A stretch of DNA of 64,000 nucleotides from Toxonevra muliebris. Taxonomy: Eukaryota > Arthropoda > Insecta > Diptera > Pallopteridae. Below are positions 36,464 to 58,632 of the stretch, in pieces. Position 1 is the first letter of the stretch, and every line of letters begins with the position of its first letter. Below the pieces are notes generated by a model. It saw only the letters and a program-made list of their open reading frames with translations, did not search any database and was not told the DNA's origin. Location of the stretch: the NCBI GenBank assembly GCA_963691655.1, contig OY829328.1, positions 69,692,400 through 69,756,399 on the forward strand, in the 5' to 3' direction. The translations under genes were made by a program, and so were the position numbers.

Positions 36464-36805
36464 TCACATAATTTGTGTTCCAATGAATAATTGCTCTTCG
36501 AAATCATCGCTTTTGTTTTCATCTACATGCATTGCTGACGGAAGTGGTGGCGATGGTGGTGAAACCAAATGACCATCAATTGCACCCATATTAATACGTT
36601 CCAGAAATGTTTTCAAGAGACGATTATTGAGACGATCAGTTTGAGTCAATTCTCTAACCACTGGCAACGGTTCATCCCGTTCATCGTCCACAATTTCATT
36701 TGTTTGGTGTTCAGCAATTACTTCTTGTGGTATAGGCGATGGTGTTACAGTTCCTGTATAAACTAATCCTTCCATCTCTTTGGATTTCTCTTGCAAACAG
36801 GGCAT
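36464..36805 (-). CDS. Small protein with a TDRLNNRLLKTFLERIN motif, unrecognised
   Basis: A minus-strand exon runs from 36819 (acceptor ATTTCAG) to the stop at 36464-36466. ATG codons are at 36805 (113 residues) and 36775 (103 residues, MEGLVYTGTVTPSPIPQEV); both have fair contexts, and the shorter form has a typical N-terminus. An upstream exon ending at 36868 is joined by a 48-base intron (GTATGC to TTTCAG) and seems to be 5' untranslated, with a stop upstream and no ATG. Visible features are a Pro-rich segment, an acidic stretch (EIVDDERDEP), the predicted helix ELTQTDRLNNRLLKTFLERI and an acidic tail. The helix looks conserved-protein-like, but I do not recognise the family and propose no function. 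The first exon probably lies between here and the PAN2 start, making the two genes divergent. Confidence 0.6.
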   Translation of the reverse strand: MPCLQEKSKEMEGLVYTGTVTPSPIPQEVIAEHQTNEIVDDERDEPLPVVRELTQTDRLNNRLLKTFLERINMGAIDGHLVSPPSPPLPSAMHVDENKSDDFEEQLFIGTQIM

Positions 36806-37124
36806 TGGTAGATGTATGGCTGAAATATAAATGTTATTTTGGGTTAAGAACTTTTTTATTTGCATACCTACTTCTTGCGAATTTTTTAGAGGGAATTAAC
36901 TTTAAAACCAAAGCTATCAATTTTGGGCTTAATAATATTTTTGCACAAAGTTATTGAATTTGGTATAACACAAATTTATTAATTTCTTTATAAAACGTCG
37001 CCACAAACTTTAGCAGATCAATTTCTTTTTTCTTTTTTTGTTGATATTCACATTATTTTTCAATGTTACCACTGTATTAATAAAAAATTTATAAAACTGA
37101 AAAAGGAAAATGTGGCAAAGTGTA

Positions 37125-37290
37125 TCATAAAAACTGAAACTGAAGCGTGAAGTATGCAGCTGAAGGAGAGAATGTACCGGAGCAAACGACAAAGCGCTGC
37201 AAAGATATATGTGAACAAAATGTATATCTCTGGAGCTCAAATTTATTGTAATAAGAAACACACACAATCATATTTTTCTTCACATTTTTG
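37125..37290. repeat. Relative of the MITE at 29702-29897
   Basis: It shares the order GTGAAGTA.GCAG, GAATGTA, CGACAAAG, TTTATTGTAAT and ACACACAATCAT with 29710-29860, at moderate identity. Probably a diverged, truncated copy. Confidence 0.4.
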
Positions 37291-37663
37291 AAATTAGAGT
37301 GCTATAATTTGCAAACCAATAAATTTTATTGCGAGTTCTACAAATAACATTGCCCTGCAAATTTCAACTTTTCTTATGCGAATAAGATGGTCACTGATTA
37401 CAAATCTGCAGTCAGGTTTTAAAAATTCAAAATGTCGGATCAAATATGGCGGACGAATTAAGATGTAAGATAAAATTAGTTTTTTGTAAATTCTTTTCCT
37501 GCACCCTTATCCATATGCACACCTCCTGCTCCTAGGGCACATGCGAACAATTTGGCTTATAGCTCATTCCAAAGGGCATGGTTCAGTCTTTAATCTGATA
37601 TTACCGAAGTTTGTAGCACGTCAGGGTTCAGCTCCATATCATCAATCCTCTCATCTATAGTGG

Positions 37664-37812
37664 CTTTCCACACGGGCGTAAGCATGAACGCCTGTGTGAA
37701 AAAGAGAGGTAGAAGAAGACATGGGAATTTTAATTTCTTTCTTACTACCAATTTTTTCTGCCTGCCTCTTTCAAACAGGCGGTCATGCTTGCGCCCGTGT
37801 GAACAGCTACAT
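37664..37812. mobile_element. Hairpin MITE, copy 1 of an adjacent pair
   Basis: Left CACACGGGCG.AAGCATGA and the inverted right end (TCATGCTTGCGCCCGTGTG) match over about 50 bases including the CGCCTGT..GAAAGAG segment. Length is about 150 bases. A second copy lies 50 bases downstream. Confidence 0.65.
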
Positions 37813-37865
37813 ATATATTCGAACAGAAAAACGGAATTAAAGAGCAAAAGAATAATTCGACTTTG

Positions 37866-38026
37866 TGGCTATTCATACGGCACAAGTATAAATGCCTGTC
37901 TGAAAGAGAGGTAGAAAAAATAAGTAGTAAGAAAGAGGTAGAAACTCGCCTGTCTTATCTAACCACTTAATTTTTTTTACCTCTCTCTCAGACAGGCGTG
38001 CATGCTTGTGCCCGTGTGAGCAGCAA
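37866..38026. mobile_element. Hairpin MITE, copy 2 of an adjacent pair
   Basis: It has the same design as 37664-37812: GCCTGTCTGAAAGAGAGGTA on the left arm and the inverted TACCTCTCTCTCAGACAGGC on the right arm, with outer CACACGGGCAC. The left arm has decayed (CATACGGCAC). It ends about 280 bases before the PAN2 start codon. Confidence 0.65.
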
Positions 38027-38302
38027 CTTTGGATGAAATAAATAAATACAGCTCTGCTTTCTGTACATTCTTTGTAATATAAAAATACAACACTGTTAGA
38101 GGGTCGAAAGACAATGAGAAACGTAGAAGAAGAAATAAATTGTTGAGTAGTTGAGAAAGTTTTTTATTTCATGAATGCAACTCGAAACAGTGAGTTTGCT
38201 GCAAATTTATATCAAATTCAAGAATTTATTTTAAAGCTGCAATATAGTTATCAAAAAAAAAAATTATTTAGAACGTAGAGAATTGCTGCGAGTGTAAAAT
38301 TT

Positions 38303-49432
<11,130 letters not shown>

Positions 49433-49600
49433 AAGAAGTACCATGGCAAGCGTGACATTATGTTGAAGAAATATAATGCTGATGCGCAATATAAACCCCT
49501 ATAACTAAATTTCATAAATACATGAAAAGAATGCAGAAAACACTGACACTCTAACAAATAAAAAACACACTCACACACACACATACGCATACACATAGAG

Positions 49601-49606
49601 AATAAA
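49601..49606 (+). terminator. Likely PAN2 polyadenylation signal
   Basis: AATAAA about 170 bases after the PAN2 stop codon; a variant AATAAAA also lies near 49556. Confidence 0.4.
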
Positions 49607-49989
49607 AGTACAAAACCGACACCGAACCGTGAGAGAAAATACTTTGTTATTCCATTTTTTATATATATTTATATATATAAAAAAAAGAAGAAATATTAAG
49701 AAAATTTTAAGAGAATATTTTGTTAAATATTTGTTTTTTAAAAGATCCCAAACTCTTTTTAACAAAACAAACAGTAAACTCTTTTTAAAATGTCCAATTT
49801 TAAACTTGCAAAAGTTTTTTAAAAAAAATTAAGCTTGATAAAAATTTTTGAGAAAATTAACGGATATTTATTTTAGTAAAAAAAAAGATAACATTTTAAA
49901 TTATATTTTTGAAAAGTTAATAAATTTTATAAATAAAATATTTGTTTGAATCAATGAATGTTTGCCAAAGTGGCAGTGTACAAAGATAA

Positions 49990-50260
49990 AGGACAGGCAA
50001 ATTATACGAAAAAACTATTAGAAACTTTTCCGCGCCATACATTAGCATGGGAAGGATGAGAGACTTATAGAACGAAGGCTCTGTTTATCAATTGCCTAAT
50101 GAGCCCGTAGTAACACCTCTTAGCAAGAAATAATCCCGCTTGATCTCAAGACTGACATCTGGCTGGATCCTAAGTAGACGAAATCCTTGACGACATCAAA
50201 AGTACTCAAAGACTCCGTTGACTGGCTATTATTGACGTAAGATATTTCGTGTTTTTTAGG
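49990..50260 (-). pseudogene. Non-LTR reverse transcriptase fragment
   Basis: The minus strand, read across frame breaks, shows STFDVVKDFVYLGSS, then EIKRDYFLL-like and FYKSLILPMLMYGAE. These are the C-terminal blocks after the reverse transcriptase core of LINEs (FVYLGS; LYKTLI.PVL.YGAE). Several frameshifts and stops; no flanking ends were found. It lies between the convergent PAN2 and NC2alpha genes. Confidence 0.6.
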
Positions 50261-51309
50261 AAATATTTCTACTTCGAGATCAGTGGCAATTATGAGATTA
50301 ATTAATTATAGGGTTAGGGGAGGTAATTGCGTTATAAAATTTATAGAAGTTCCTAAATTGAGAAAAGTTTACTATAAGGAGAAATAGATTAGGTTAGAGT
50401 TGTTGTCCTATAGTAAGACACATTTACTATAATCAGTATTGAACCTTTGTGATTTACTTAACTTCAGAATCCCTTATGCCATCAGTTTCAAGGTAATCTA
50501 AATAGCTGAAGAATAGTTGATCCATTTTGTAGTTTTAATAAACTTTTCTAAATCCGTGATGTCAGCTAATTCGAGGTCATCTAGGTTGCTGAGGAAGAGT
50601 TGATCTAAAGATGCTGGTCTACGTGTGGCAAGCGCAAGTTCAATCCTTCATTAAAAATCAATAAACAATCAACGACACAATATCTTAAATTCAACATACT
50701 AATTTTCGTAGATGAAAAATGATATCCGAACAAATCCAAATGCGTTTTAAAGAAGAAGAGTAGTTCTTTCAGACCACATTAACGGTTTCGTAAACCGTAA
50801 AACCTTTTCTTCTGAGAAATTTGAATTCAGCGCATCTTCTGGGTAAAAGGTTCTCGGAAAACTCGGCCTTGGCCCTCCAGGGGTTGTTGTGCGATAATAG
50901 TAGTAGTGTTACTTTCGCTTCGTATTCATATTTTTGCTCAAAGAATCCCTATATATTAAACTCCATTATAAAAATAATAAATTTCAAAGTAATTATTTAT
51001 TCAAACTTAAATTTTCAAATATTTTACTGTAGAGTGAAATTCTCGTGATCTCAATGCTTTTGACATTCGAAATAGAGTTGCAAATTGCCGAAATTTTATG
51101 TTTGCAATGCACATTCTGATTAATTGATTGATTGGCTTTATGCACCACCATGACTTGCGCCCGATTGAAAAAAAAAATAATAATAATAGTTCAGAACCTA
51201 CAGGTGTGGTGTATTATCATTATTGATTTAAAAACAAAAATATTTATGGATAGGTATTTTCTTTTTTTATTAAAACATTTAGAACATTTTCATACAATTC
51301 TAAATTCAA
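50261..51309. other. Convergent intergenic stretch, PAN2 to NC2alpha
   Basis: No gene supported. It should contain the 3' untranslated region of NC2alpha on the minus strand. Confidence 0.4.
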
Positions 51310-54050
51310 TCAAATATTGTCATAGTCTTCATCTAATTCGCAAAACGAATTCTTACTTAAAGCAATTGTTGCTGTATTCTTTGTTGGTACTGATTTACTA
51401 AAATTAAATGGCATAGCCATCGTTGTTGCTTTGGGATTGGAGGGTTTGGATTGAGTAGGAGTAACAATTGTTGATGTTATTGGCGAAGTCGTAATTGCTA
51501 GTGGTTTTAATGGCGCAGGAATACCATCAAAAGTAATAGTGGCCATCGCAGGACTCGGCAATGCTGCGATGTTAGCCATAGGATGTGATGACGATGATGA
51601 CGCTGTAGCAGAGGCAGAAAACGAAGCTGTTGTTTTTTTTGTCGCTGGCATTGGAATGCCATCGAAGTTGACAGTTGCTATCGCTGGATTTGGAATAGGC
51701 GGCAGTAGCGGTGTGGTACTATATACTTTAGTATTATTTATCGGCGGCGGCGGCGGTGGTACATTTGTAACAAAATTCGTAAGATCAATGTTGATGACTG
51801 GTTCAGAGTTAAAATTAAACGATGAGCTGCTGCCACTCGATGACGACAGTGCTGGCGCACTATGTGGCCCTCGATCAGATTGTGATGTTGATAACGACAA
51901 ATGGCTATAGTCAATTTTCACAACGGGTTTGTTACAAAATTCAAAACTGACAACTGGCGCAGGTATGGCAGTTTGTGGTGGCTGTGCTGTTGTTACTGTT
52001 GACGTTGCTATTGGTGCCGGTGTTTGTGGAGGATTTTCAAATTTCTGCTGTTTCGATGGTACAACATCTTTACACGATGATACTGGCATTCTATTCTTTA
52101 ATCTATGACGACTTTGGCCATGTTGATTCTGCTGCTGCTGTATTGTCCAATTTTGATGGAGATGCTGCTGCTGCATTCCTGCATGTGTCGGTGTTGATTC
52201 TGAACGCATTAATGTAAGTTTAATAGGCATATGCTCAGAATGATGTATCACTTTTGAATTTGTTTGATTCATTGCAAGCGGTAAAGGAACAGTTTGCCGC
52301 AAATGACTCTGAATGTCTGTTGCCTCGGATTGTGTACTCAAGTCTAGACCAGAATAACTGCCTCCGGAACTGTGGCTGCCGTTCTGATTGTGAATCATTG
52401 ATGATCTGTTATGGCTACCATTTAATGATATGTTTCCGCGGGTTGCTTGTAAAGATGTCGATGCCATGCTTAGATCGTATGGTGTATCTGAATCGGGATA
52501 GATATCTTCTGCAGAACTTTGTCCGTCTTCATCATTATAATTGGCTGCCTCTTCAGCCACACTGATATCAGGTATATTTTTTACCAGCTCACGCAGAAAG
52601 TCGAAACGTTGCTCAGACATTATACACTGTTTCATGTGTGACGTTGATAGAGTCTTTGCATTTCGAGAATTTGTTATTTTTAATGTTTTTGTTAGAAGTG
52701 ATTCAACGAAGAGTTCCAATGTTCTAGGTATATTCATAAAGAGGCATATAGTACCAATAGAAGTTAAGGAAAACTTCACTAATAACAAAATAATATTAAA
52801 TAGGCTATTACTCTTTAGGACGCTAAAACGTACATTTAACATTACCAAGAATTGGATACTTAGCGGTCTCTGGGATTTCAATTGATGAATTTTAAAACCT
52901 TTCTTTCGTTCTTACCAAATTAAATCATCTGTATACTATAGGATGCCTAAAAATTTTCCCGCCAACTTGTTTGCTACATTCTCTTCTACCGCCACAATTA
53001 TTTTATTATTTTTTAACGTTTATTATTATTTATTATTTAACGTTACTCCTCAGTTTAGAACTAGTAAGAGCTTAGTGATTTAATAACGATTTTGGTTGAC
53101 CCGACGTACGTTCGATTCTTTTCTTGGTATCTATACATTTATTAGTGTGACTACATTTTTATTTCAGAAGATCTAGAAGTGCTGCACTATCTTATTATAT
53201 ATAAATTTAAAGAGCTTGGCGAGTAGGTTAGCCAAAAATTATCAGATTTATAATCGGTTTAGCCAATTCCAAAATATTAGCGACGGAAGTTCTTTAAAAT
53301 TCACTCATTGAACAAAGCATTCATTCATCGTTGTAAAAATCCTTGCCTAAGCGGGAGTAAATAACAAGTTAGAGAGAGAGAAGACATGAGTAACAGCATT
53401 TCTCAGAATTATCTAACGAATTATGTGCATAAACAAATAACAAAACAAACACCAGCGAGTAGTTTGGTCCTCTTTTGATATTTGTTATTTCATAAAGAGA
53501 TTTCTTGAACAAAAAAAACAAAAAAAATTAGCCCCAGTTACTGAAGCCTTACCGACTAGAGTTTCATTTAATGCTAGTCATTTTAGAGATACGATTCATT
53601 TTTAGTTTTCATTCCTTATCAGAGCTGAAATGAATCATAATATCGTATCCAATGAGTGGGTTGGATTAATATTGCATTTTAAAAAGGATATAGATTATGA
53701 CAGGAACAGCTTGGGCGACTTTTCCAATTTCTTCATCACTTTGCATAATTTTTTTAATTCTTCCCTGTAAAGATATAGATCATTAAAACAAATGTAACTA
53801 AATTAAATTTCGAGGAATGTAAAATAGAGAAACAATAAAATCGTCTGTTGGCAACCCCTGCTATATTTTTCCCATCTGTATAAAATCGCAATGATACAAT
53901 TCAAGCACTAGCCAGCGAGCGCTACCGCCCTCCTCCCCCCACATTTGCAACAATCACTTTATTGTTTCTTTCTCACTTTACTTCCTCATTTCAATGGATA
54001 TCTCTTACCGCTGGAAAACGAGCGTTGTACTTTTTCTTTTTTGACGGCAT
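51310..54050 (-). CDS. NC2alpha: NC2alpha (DR1-associated corepressor, DRAP1)
   Basis: Exon 1, 54050-54009, encodes [14 protein letters not shown] (donor GTAAGA). Exon 2, 53764-53692, encodes [20 protein letters not shown] and PVII (acceptor TTACAG). Exon 3, 52727-51310, begins by completing Ser and continues [35 protein letters not shown] and [13 protein letters not shown]. The total is 510 residues, with phases in agreement. Residues about 10-90 are the H2A-like histone fold that pairs with NC2beta/DR1, and the complex binds TBP on DNA and represses or tunes transcription. The tail after residue 110 is long (human protein about 205 residues in all), Ser/Pro/Gln-rich, with short repeated motifs (FDGIP.P twice; [10 protein letters not shown] and [10 protein letters not shown]). 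Intron 2 (53691-52728) begins ATATCC and ends AC. The ATG at 52879-52881 that extends the exon 3 frame lies in the intron. Confidence 0.93.
52728..53691 (-). other. Apparent U12-type AT-AC intron of NC2alpha
   Basis: Read on the minus strand the intron starts ATATCCTTTTT, the full U12 AT-AC donor consensus, and ends GAATATAC. A TTTTCCTTAAC branch-site match lies at 52763-52773, about 36 bases from the 3' end, longer than the usual distance. Joining at exactly these points restores VIISRTLELF, a conserved stretch of the histone fold; no GT-AG pairing nearby keeps both frame and this sequence. The intron is 964 bases and contains repeat copy C. Confidence 0.85.
53128..53560 (+). mobile_element. 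Dispersed repeat family 1, copy C
   Basis: About 297 bases match copy A at 14299 and, inverted, copy B at 42431. The following 130 bases match the other side of copy B, so this is the longest uninterrupted copy. It lies inside the AT-AC intron of NC2alpha. Confidence 0.7.
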
Positions 54051-56121
54051 TTTTTGCTATTCAATTTATAAATTATTTTTTCAAATGTACAGTAAAAAAT
54101 TTTCCGACAAATTTCCACCGCTTCTCCTTGAGTTTTCTTACTGTTTTTCTTTTGCTTTATCTTTGTTTGCCTTCTATTTTGCTGTCCGTTTTGTTGTTCT
54201 AATTCTATGTATGTGTCTCGTCTATGATACGATGATACGCGATTGAGAATTGGTCAATCACAATCAAGGTGCCGTAGTTTCTAAATTTACTTTATAAAAT
54301 GATTAAAATTTTCAACAGAATTTAAATAAATAATCTCTAGACGTTATCTTTATGTTAATTTGATGCCGCCACAGATGCAAATCTCTGTTTTTTTCTTGAA
54401 TTGAAAGGTGACACACAGCTTCGACATGCTCGAATTTTTGTTAAACTGACTTTTTCCTATTCGAAGGTAGCAAGGTTGCATATTTAACGGTCGCTCAAAG
54501 CAAATTTGGCACACATGAATTTTTACCCAATTTATCCTCGTTAGGACACATATTAAAATGCTATAAACAGGTTTATAGTACGTTAACAAAACCTAATGTA
54601 TTTTCTGTTTTCACAACTTCTGTCGCAGCGACAAGATCGCGTGTGTCTGGGAGGAATACTTATTTTATGTCACCCCCTCTTTCCAGCACAATTTGACAGT
54701 TTCAAGAAACGCTTCTCTCTTCGTTAAAGAGCAGTTTAAGCAAATGTGCCATTTCCTATACATTTTAATAAAATGAAAATGAAAGCTATTTTAAAACCTT
54801 TCATTGCATTAAGAAATCCAATCAATAAAGTTAAACTTCAAACAACATTTTTTTATATCTAATTTTTTCCATTTGCTTATATTTGTGTTAGGTATTATTA
54901 ATTTGTTTTAACTTATTATAGCAGGAACGTGATAAGAATTTTTAAATTTATAAAATGTTCCATTTATGCCGCCTGGCGAGCAAATCTGCACCAATCAAAA
55001 TCAAACACATTGAGATTTTAGACTTAATTACATGTCACGCATACACACTTAAACTTAGAATAAAATGTTTATTTATTTTTTATCATTTTTTAGTGGGGAA
55101 GATTTGAGATAGTTACATATTGCCGCATCCATTCTTCAATAACGTATCTCCATTTTGGACGAAATCCAGATTTTTTGCTTGCATTATGTAAAACCACCTA
55201 AGAATAAAGATAGAAATAAGTTCTTAGCGAGTTGGTCGTTTTTTTCCTTTTCTGCAGAATGGTATTTTTGGATACGTGAAAAACAGAAAAACAGAGGTAA
55301 TAATATATTTCTATATACCACATTATTTTTTCAGCTGAAATGTTAGTTATTACTGTTACTCAACATACTACTTTTAATATATAGTTTTTGGCCTTTTTTA
55401 AAAAAATAAAATAAATTTTCACGACTTCGTAAAAAACAAAGCAAAAATAAAGTCTGTCGGTTATTAGTTGAATAGTGTAAGTGCAAATGGAAACTTCGAA
55501 AGAGAATAGCACAAACTTCGAGACTAAAGAGGCTTTAATCAATGAAAATGTTACTTAAAAATAGCAACGTTGGCTTGCTCAAAACTGATGTGCACAGCTG
55601 ATAGTGAAACTAGTGCCGTTTTTCGTTTAATCGGTGTTTTTTCATCGATTCAAAAAGTGGCCAAAAAGTATTCAGTTTAAAAACTGAGAAACAACTCAAA
55701 CAAAATTTTAATACTTTAATAAAAGAATAAAACGAAGAAACATCTGGCTGCACACATATGTATGTGTAACACATTCGTTTAAAACAACTGTATTCCTTTT
55801 TGAATCAAGTTCAACTCCTATTGAGACAGGGAAAATCTGTTCGTGAAGACGGAACAATGTCGGTAGTGAAAAATTAATTTTTTTTTTTTAAATATTTCGA
55901 AACGGCAACATTTGTGAGTAGTTGGTTTCTATTTTTTTCCACCGGAACACTGGTATTCAGCAAAAACCATTTTTTCACAACAAATTTCTCATTCGGTTTG
56001 ACCAACCGGGTTTTTTGCATCCCTATCAGTGATTGAATATTTAGAAAAGAGAGCTGCCAAAATATTAGTTTTACATAAATTCATAAATGTTTCAATACAC
56101 ATTACGTTTTAAAATAAACTG
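54051..56121. other. Divergent intergenic region between NC2alpha and CMC4
   Basis: It should hold both promoters. A stretch near 54665-54705 resembles the inverted ends of the element at 24291-26640. A minus-strand frame at 54350-54589 has several Cys but no recognised domain. No clear TATA box or initiator could be assigned. Confidence 0.4.
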
Positions 56122-56484
56122 ATGTCCACGAAACCCAAGGATCCCTGTAAGGCAAACGCGTGCAAAATACAGGCGTGCTTATCAGGTAATATTCAGGGGC
56201 AATAAATGTATACAGAGGCGAAGCCGGTTAGTTTCGAATCGATTGTTATTCCGACATTATGTAATTTTGTAATAAAATTTTGATGAATTCTCCGTTTTGG
56301 TTTTTTTTTTTTAGAAAATCATTACCAAGAGAGTAAATGCTTGGATGTGCTTGAGCAAATGCGACTTTGTTGTAGAAAGTGGCATAAGGAATCGTTGTGT
56401 TGTTCTGGAATTGATTTAGAACGAAGCTATTTGCCAAGCAGCAGCGAAGCAGATAAAGAAGGAAAAACCAAGACGTATTTATAA
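56122..56484 (+). CDS. CMC4: CMC4, twin CX9C mitochondrial protein
   Basis: Exon 1, 56122-56185, encodes MSTKPKDPCKANACKIQACL and S (donor GTAATA). Exon 2, 56315-56484 (acceptor after a 12-T run, TTAG), encodes ENHYQESKCLDVLEQMRLCC, RKWHKESLCC and an acidic end, stop TAA. The total is 77 residues, close to the human 68. The pairs C9-C19 and C30-C40 are CX9C motifs, and the order DPC...AC.IQ.CL...Y.ESKC...L..CC is that of CMC4. Such proteins are imported into the mitochondrial intermembrane space by the MIA40 relay and stabilised by two disulfides. The intron is 129 bases. The gene is too short and split to appear as one long frame. Confidence 0.92.
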
Positions 56485-56574
56485 GAAAAAGTGAGGAAAA
56501 GGTATACAAACTAGTAAGATTAAAGTTGAAACCCCGATGCAGGTATATTTAGATCCAATAAGTAAAGGAATGGT

Positions 56575-56760
56575 GGTGGTCGCCGTAGCCTAGTGGTTAG
56601 TGTGCTAGACTGCTACGCAGTTGCTCAGCACAGCCCAAAAGTCAAAAATAGAACAAAAATTTCTACACAGCACCACCTCTTGGCACGCAATGACAAACCT
56701 CCAATGGTTTCGGCATAAATCTCTAGACCCCATCCATTTGTTTACAAATAAAATTGTTTA
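56575..56760 (+). mobile_element. tRNA-derived SINE
   Basis: GTAGCCTAGTGGTTAGTGTG gives an A-box-like motif, followed by CTAGACTGCTACGCAG and an unrelated body ending near AATAAAATTG. A related head is at 47255-47345 on the minus strand. It is just downstream of CMC4 and might supply its polyadenylation signal. Confidence 0.5.
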
Positions 56761-57251
56761 AATTTAATGTTATTGAGTGCATAAGAACTGCAACCCAAGG
56801 ATTTTTTATTTAGGATATGTCGAATTAATAAGAAAACACTGTCTTGGCTGAACTGTTACTTCTATAGTGTGGAATATTGGGGAACTATTGGAGGAGGTAG
56901 ACTTTGCTTATATTTGTCTCCAAATATGAAAGGATTCTATAGCCTGGAATTTTCAACACTCGAGGGAAGGGGGCTTTTGTATTTTTTTTAATATATATCA
57001 TTCATATCGCTTCATCTCGGAGACATGTTTGAAGTACCATTATCTTAGTTTCAGTTGATGCATTTTGCTCTGGACTTCTGAGGATATCGAAAAAGTTTCT
57101 CGTTTTTCTTGATAACCAACACATTTTCGGTTTCATAGCTAAGAGAAAGTTGTTTATCGTGGAAGGGAGGAAAAAATTACTCAGACAGCAGCACTCCCTC
57201 AACCTCCTTTACCAACCCTTTTGGGTGTTATATGAAGTCTCTATTCGATAT

Positions 57252-57600
57252 ACAGTACTGTGCAAAACAAAAGCAACAAATCTTGGCATACCAAGTGTAT
57301 TACATTTTCATGACTTTTGTTAATTTTTATTTAAAAGAAAGTGGATTTAATTTGTTCTTAAATGATTAAATTATATAACGGGGGACTTAAAAGTTTGAAA
57401 AAAAATTTCCACAAAAAAAATTATTTCCAAAAAATCAAAGAAATATGCACTTAGGGCTGTGCAAAATAAAAAAGCAACAATTCCTTATTTACATTCATTG
57501 CTTCACATCTGCTAGGCATTGACTTTGTCAGCTTGATGAATGTCCTCTTGGGTGCCATTTCCCACTTTATATTCAAAATGAGGTACATATCCACTCTATG
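57252..57600 (-). mobile_element. Tc1-like transposon, one end and transposase tail
   Basis: CAGTACTGTGCAAAACAAAA at 57255 and GGGCTGTGCAAAATAAAAAA near 57448, each followed by GCAACAA, are the paired repeats of a Tc1-type end. Directly inside, the minus strand reads KWEMAPKRTFIKLTKSMPSR then CEAMN, the usual C-terminus of Tc1 transposases (L..SMP.RC.A). The rest of the element is missing. Confidence 0.6.
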
Positions 57601-58615
57601 TTTCGAAGTTTCGAAGTAGGTTTCAAGGATTTAAGCTCGGATGTTAGAGACAACTCATGAGAGAAATGAACCCTTCTCCATGCTAATTAATTTTAAAAGT
57701 ACTTTAAAGTGCGTTTCGAGTAGATTTCATGTCTAAGTATACCACAAAGTAACAATTTCCACAATGGCTGCTGAAGCATTTGGGTTTCCGGAGCTTCCGT
57801 ATAGATTTGGTGGTTAAAATTTAAATTTATTTCGTGGAAAGGATAAAGACCATGAACAAACTAATTTATACAATTGCAAAAAATTCCGCCCCCATGCTTG
57901 CCAGTAGCTGTACAGAGCAATGTTTTAGTTGTCCTCGTTTGATTCGTCTAATAAGAGACTTGTAGTATCAATTAATTCAATTAAATTTGGACTCATTGAC
58001 CCAGTTTCGACTAAATTTACGGCAGTTTGTCAATAATTAGATGGAAAACAGTTCTGCATAGACAGAAGTTAAAAGTGGACCGAGTAACCAAGTAATCCTT
58101 TTATACTGAATTAATTGTTGGAAAATCATTCTTCGGAGAAACTGAAGAAGTACTTTTACTCGAGTTATCGTGTGCACAGACAGACAAGCAGACGGACATG
58201 GCTAAATCGACTCCGCTATGTTTATGTTCATATCTGCGACGCCTAATTATGGGCGTTACAAACAACTGTTACTTAGTTCACATTTGAGATCCGGATCTTT
58301 GAACTAATTAGTTCAAAAACTCTACCTGAATCCGAATTTGGTCGCGTCAAAATTTAGAGATGTTTGTTTTAACGTAAAATAGTTAAAAAACGCTCAAGTT
58401 TATATTTTCATAGGAACATTAGCAGACAACTCTGCTAACTATTTTTCCGCTTCCGTTGCATGTATAGAATATGTAAATATAAACTATGGAAACGAACTAC
58501 TATATACTATATATAGAGTTTAATGTTATTTTAAAAACAGCCAGCAGATATAATTATTTTTAAAAACCGTAAAAAAAAAAAAATAAATATTTAAGTAACA
58601 TTAAATTTCCTCTAT
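57601..58615. other. Gene-free stretch before the small-gene cluster
   Basis: No supported coding sequence. The end of this stretch is a T-rich tract and a splice acceptor (TTTTTTCCAG at 58616-58625) 8 bases before the next start codon, so it probably contains a 5' untranslated exon and intron of the gene at 58633. Confidence 0.45.
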
Positions 58616-58632
58616 TTTTTTTCCAGTAAATA

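Noticed and set aside
52728..52881. N-terminal extension [15 protein letters not shown] of NC2alpha
   Set aside because: It is read from the end of the AT-AC intron. The true N-terminal exons are at 54009-54050 and 53692-53764.
51539..52885. Plus-strand frames opposite NC2alpha (up to 123 codons)
   Set aside because: They are antisense shadows of the Ser/Pro/Gln-rich tail, with Gly/Asp-rich and Leu-rich low-complexity translation.
54350..54589. Cys-containing minus-strand frame (CQICFERPLNMQPC) as a zinc-finger gene
   Set aside because: Spacing of Cys and His fits no known finger and no splice sites or start context support it.
57002..57202. Minus-strand 66-codon frame between CMC4 and the small-gene cluster
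   Set aside because: No recognisable motif, no splice context; likely chance or transposon debris.
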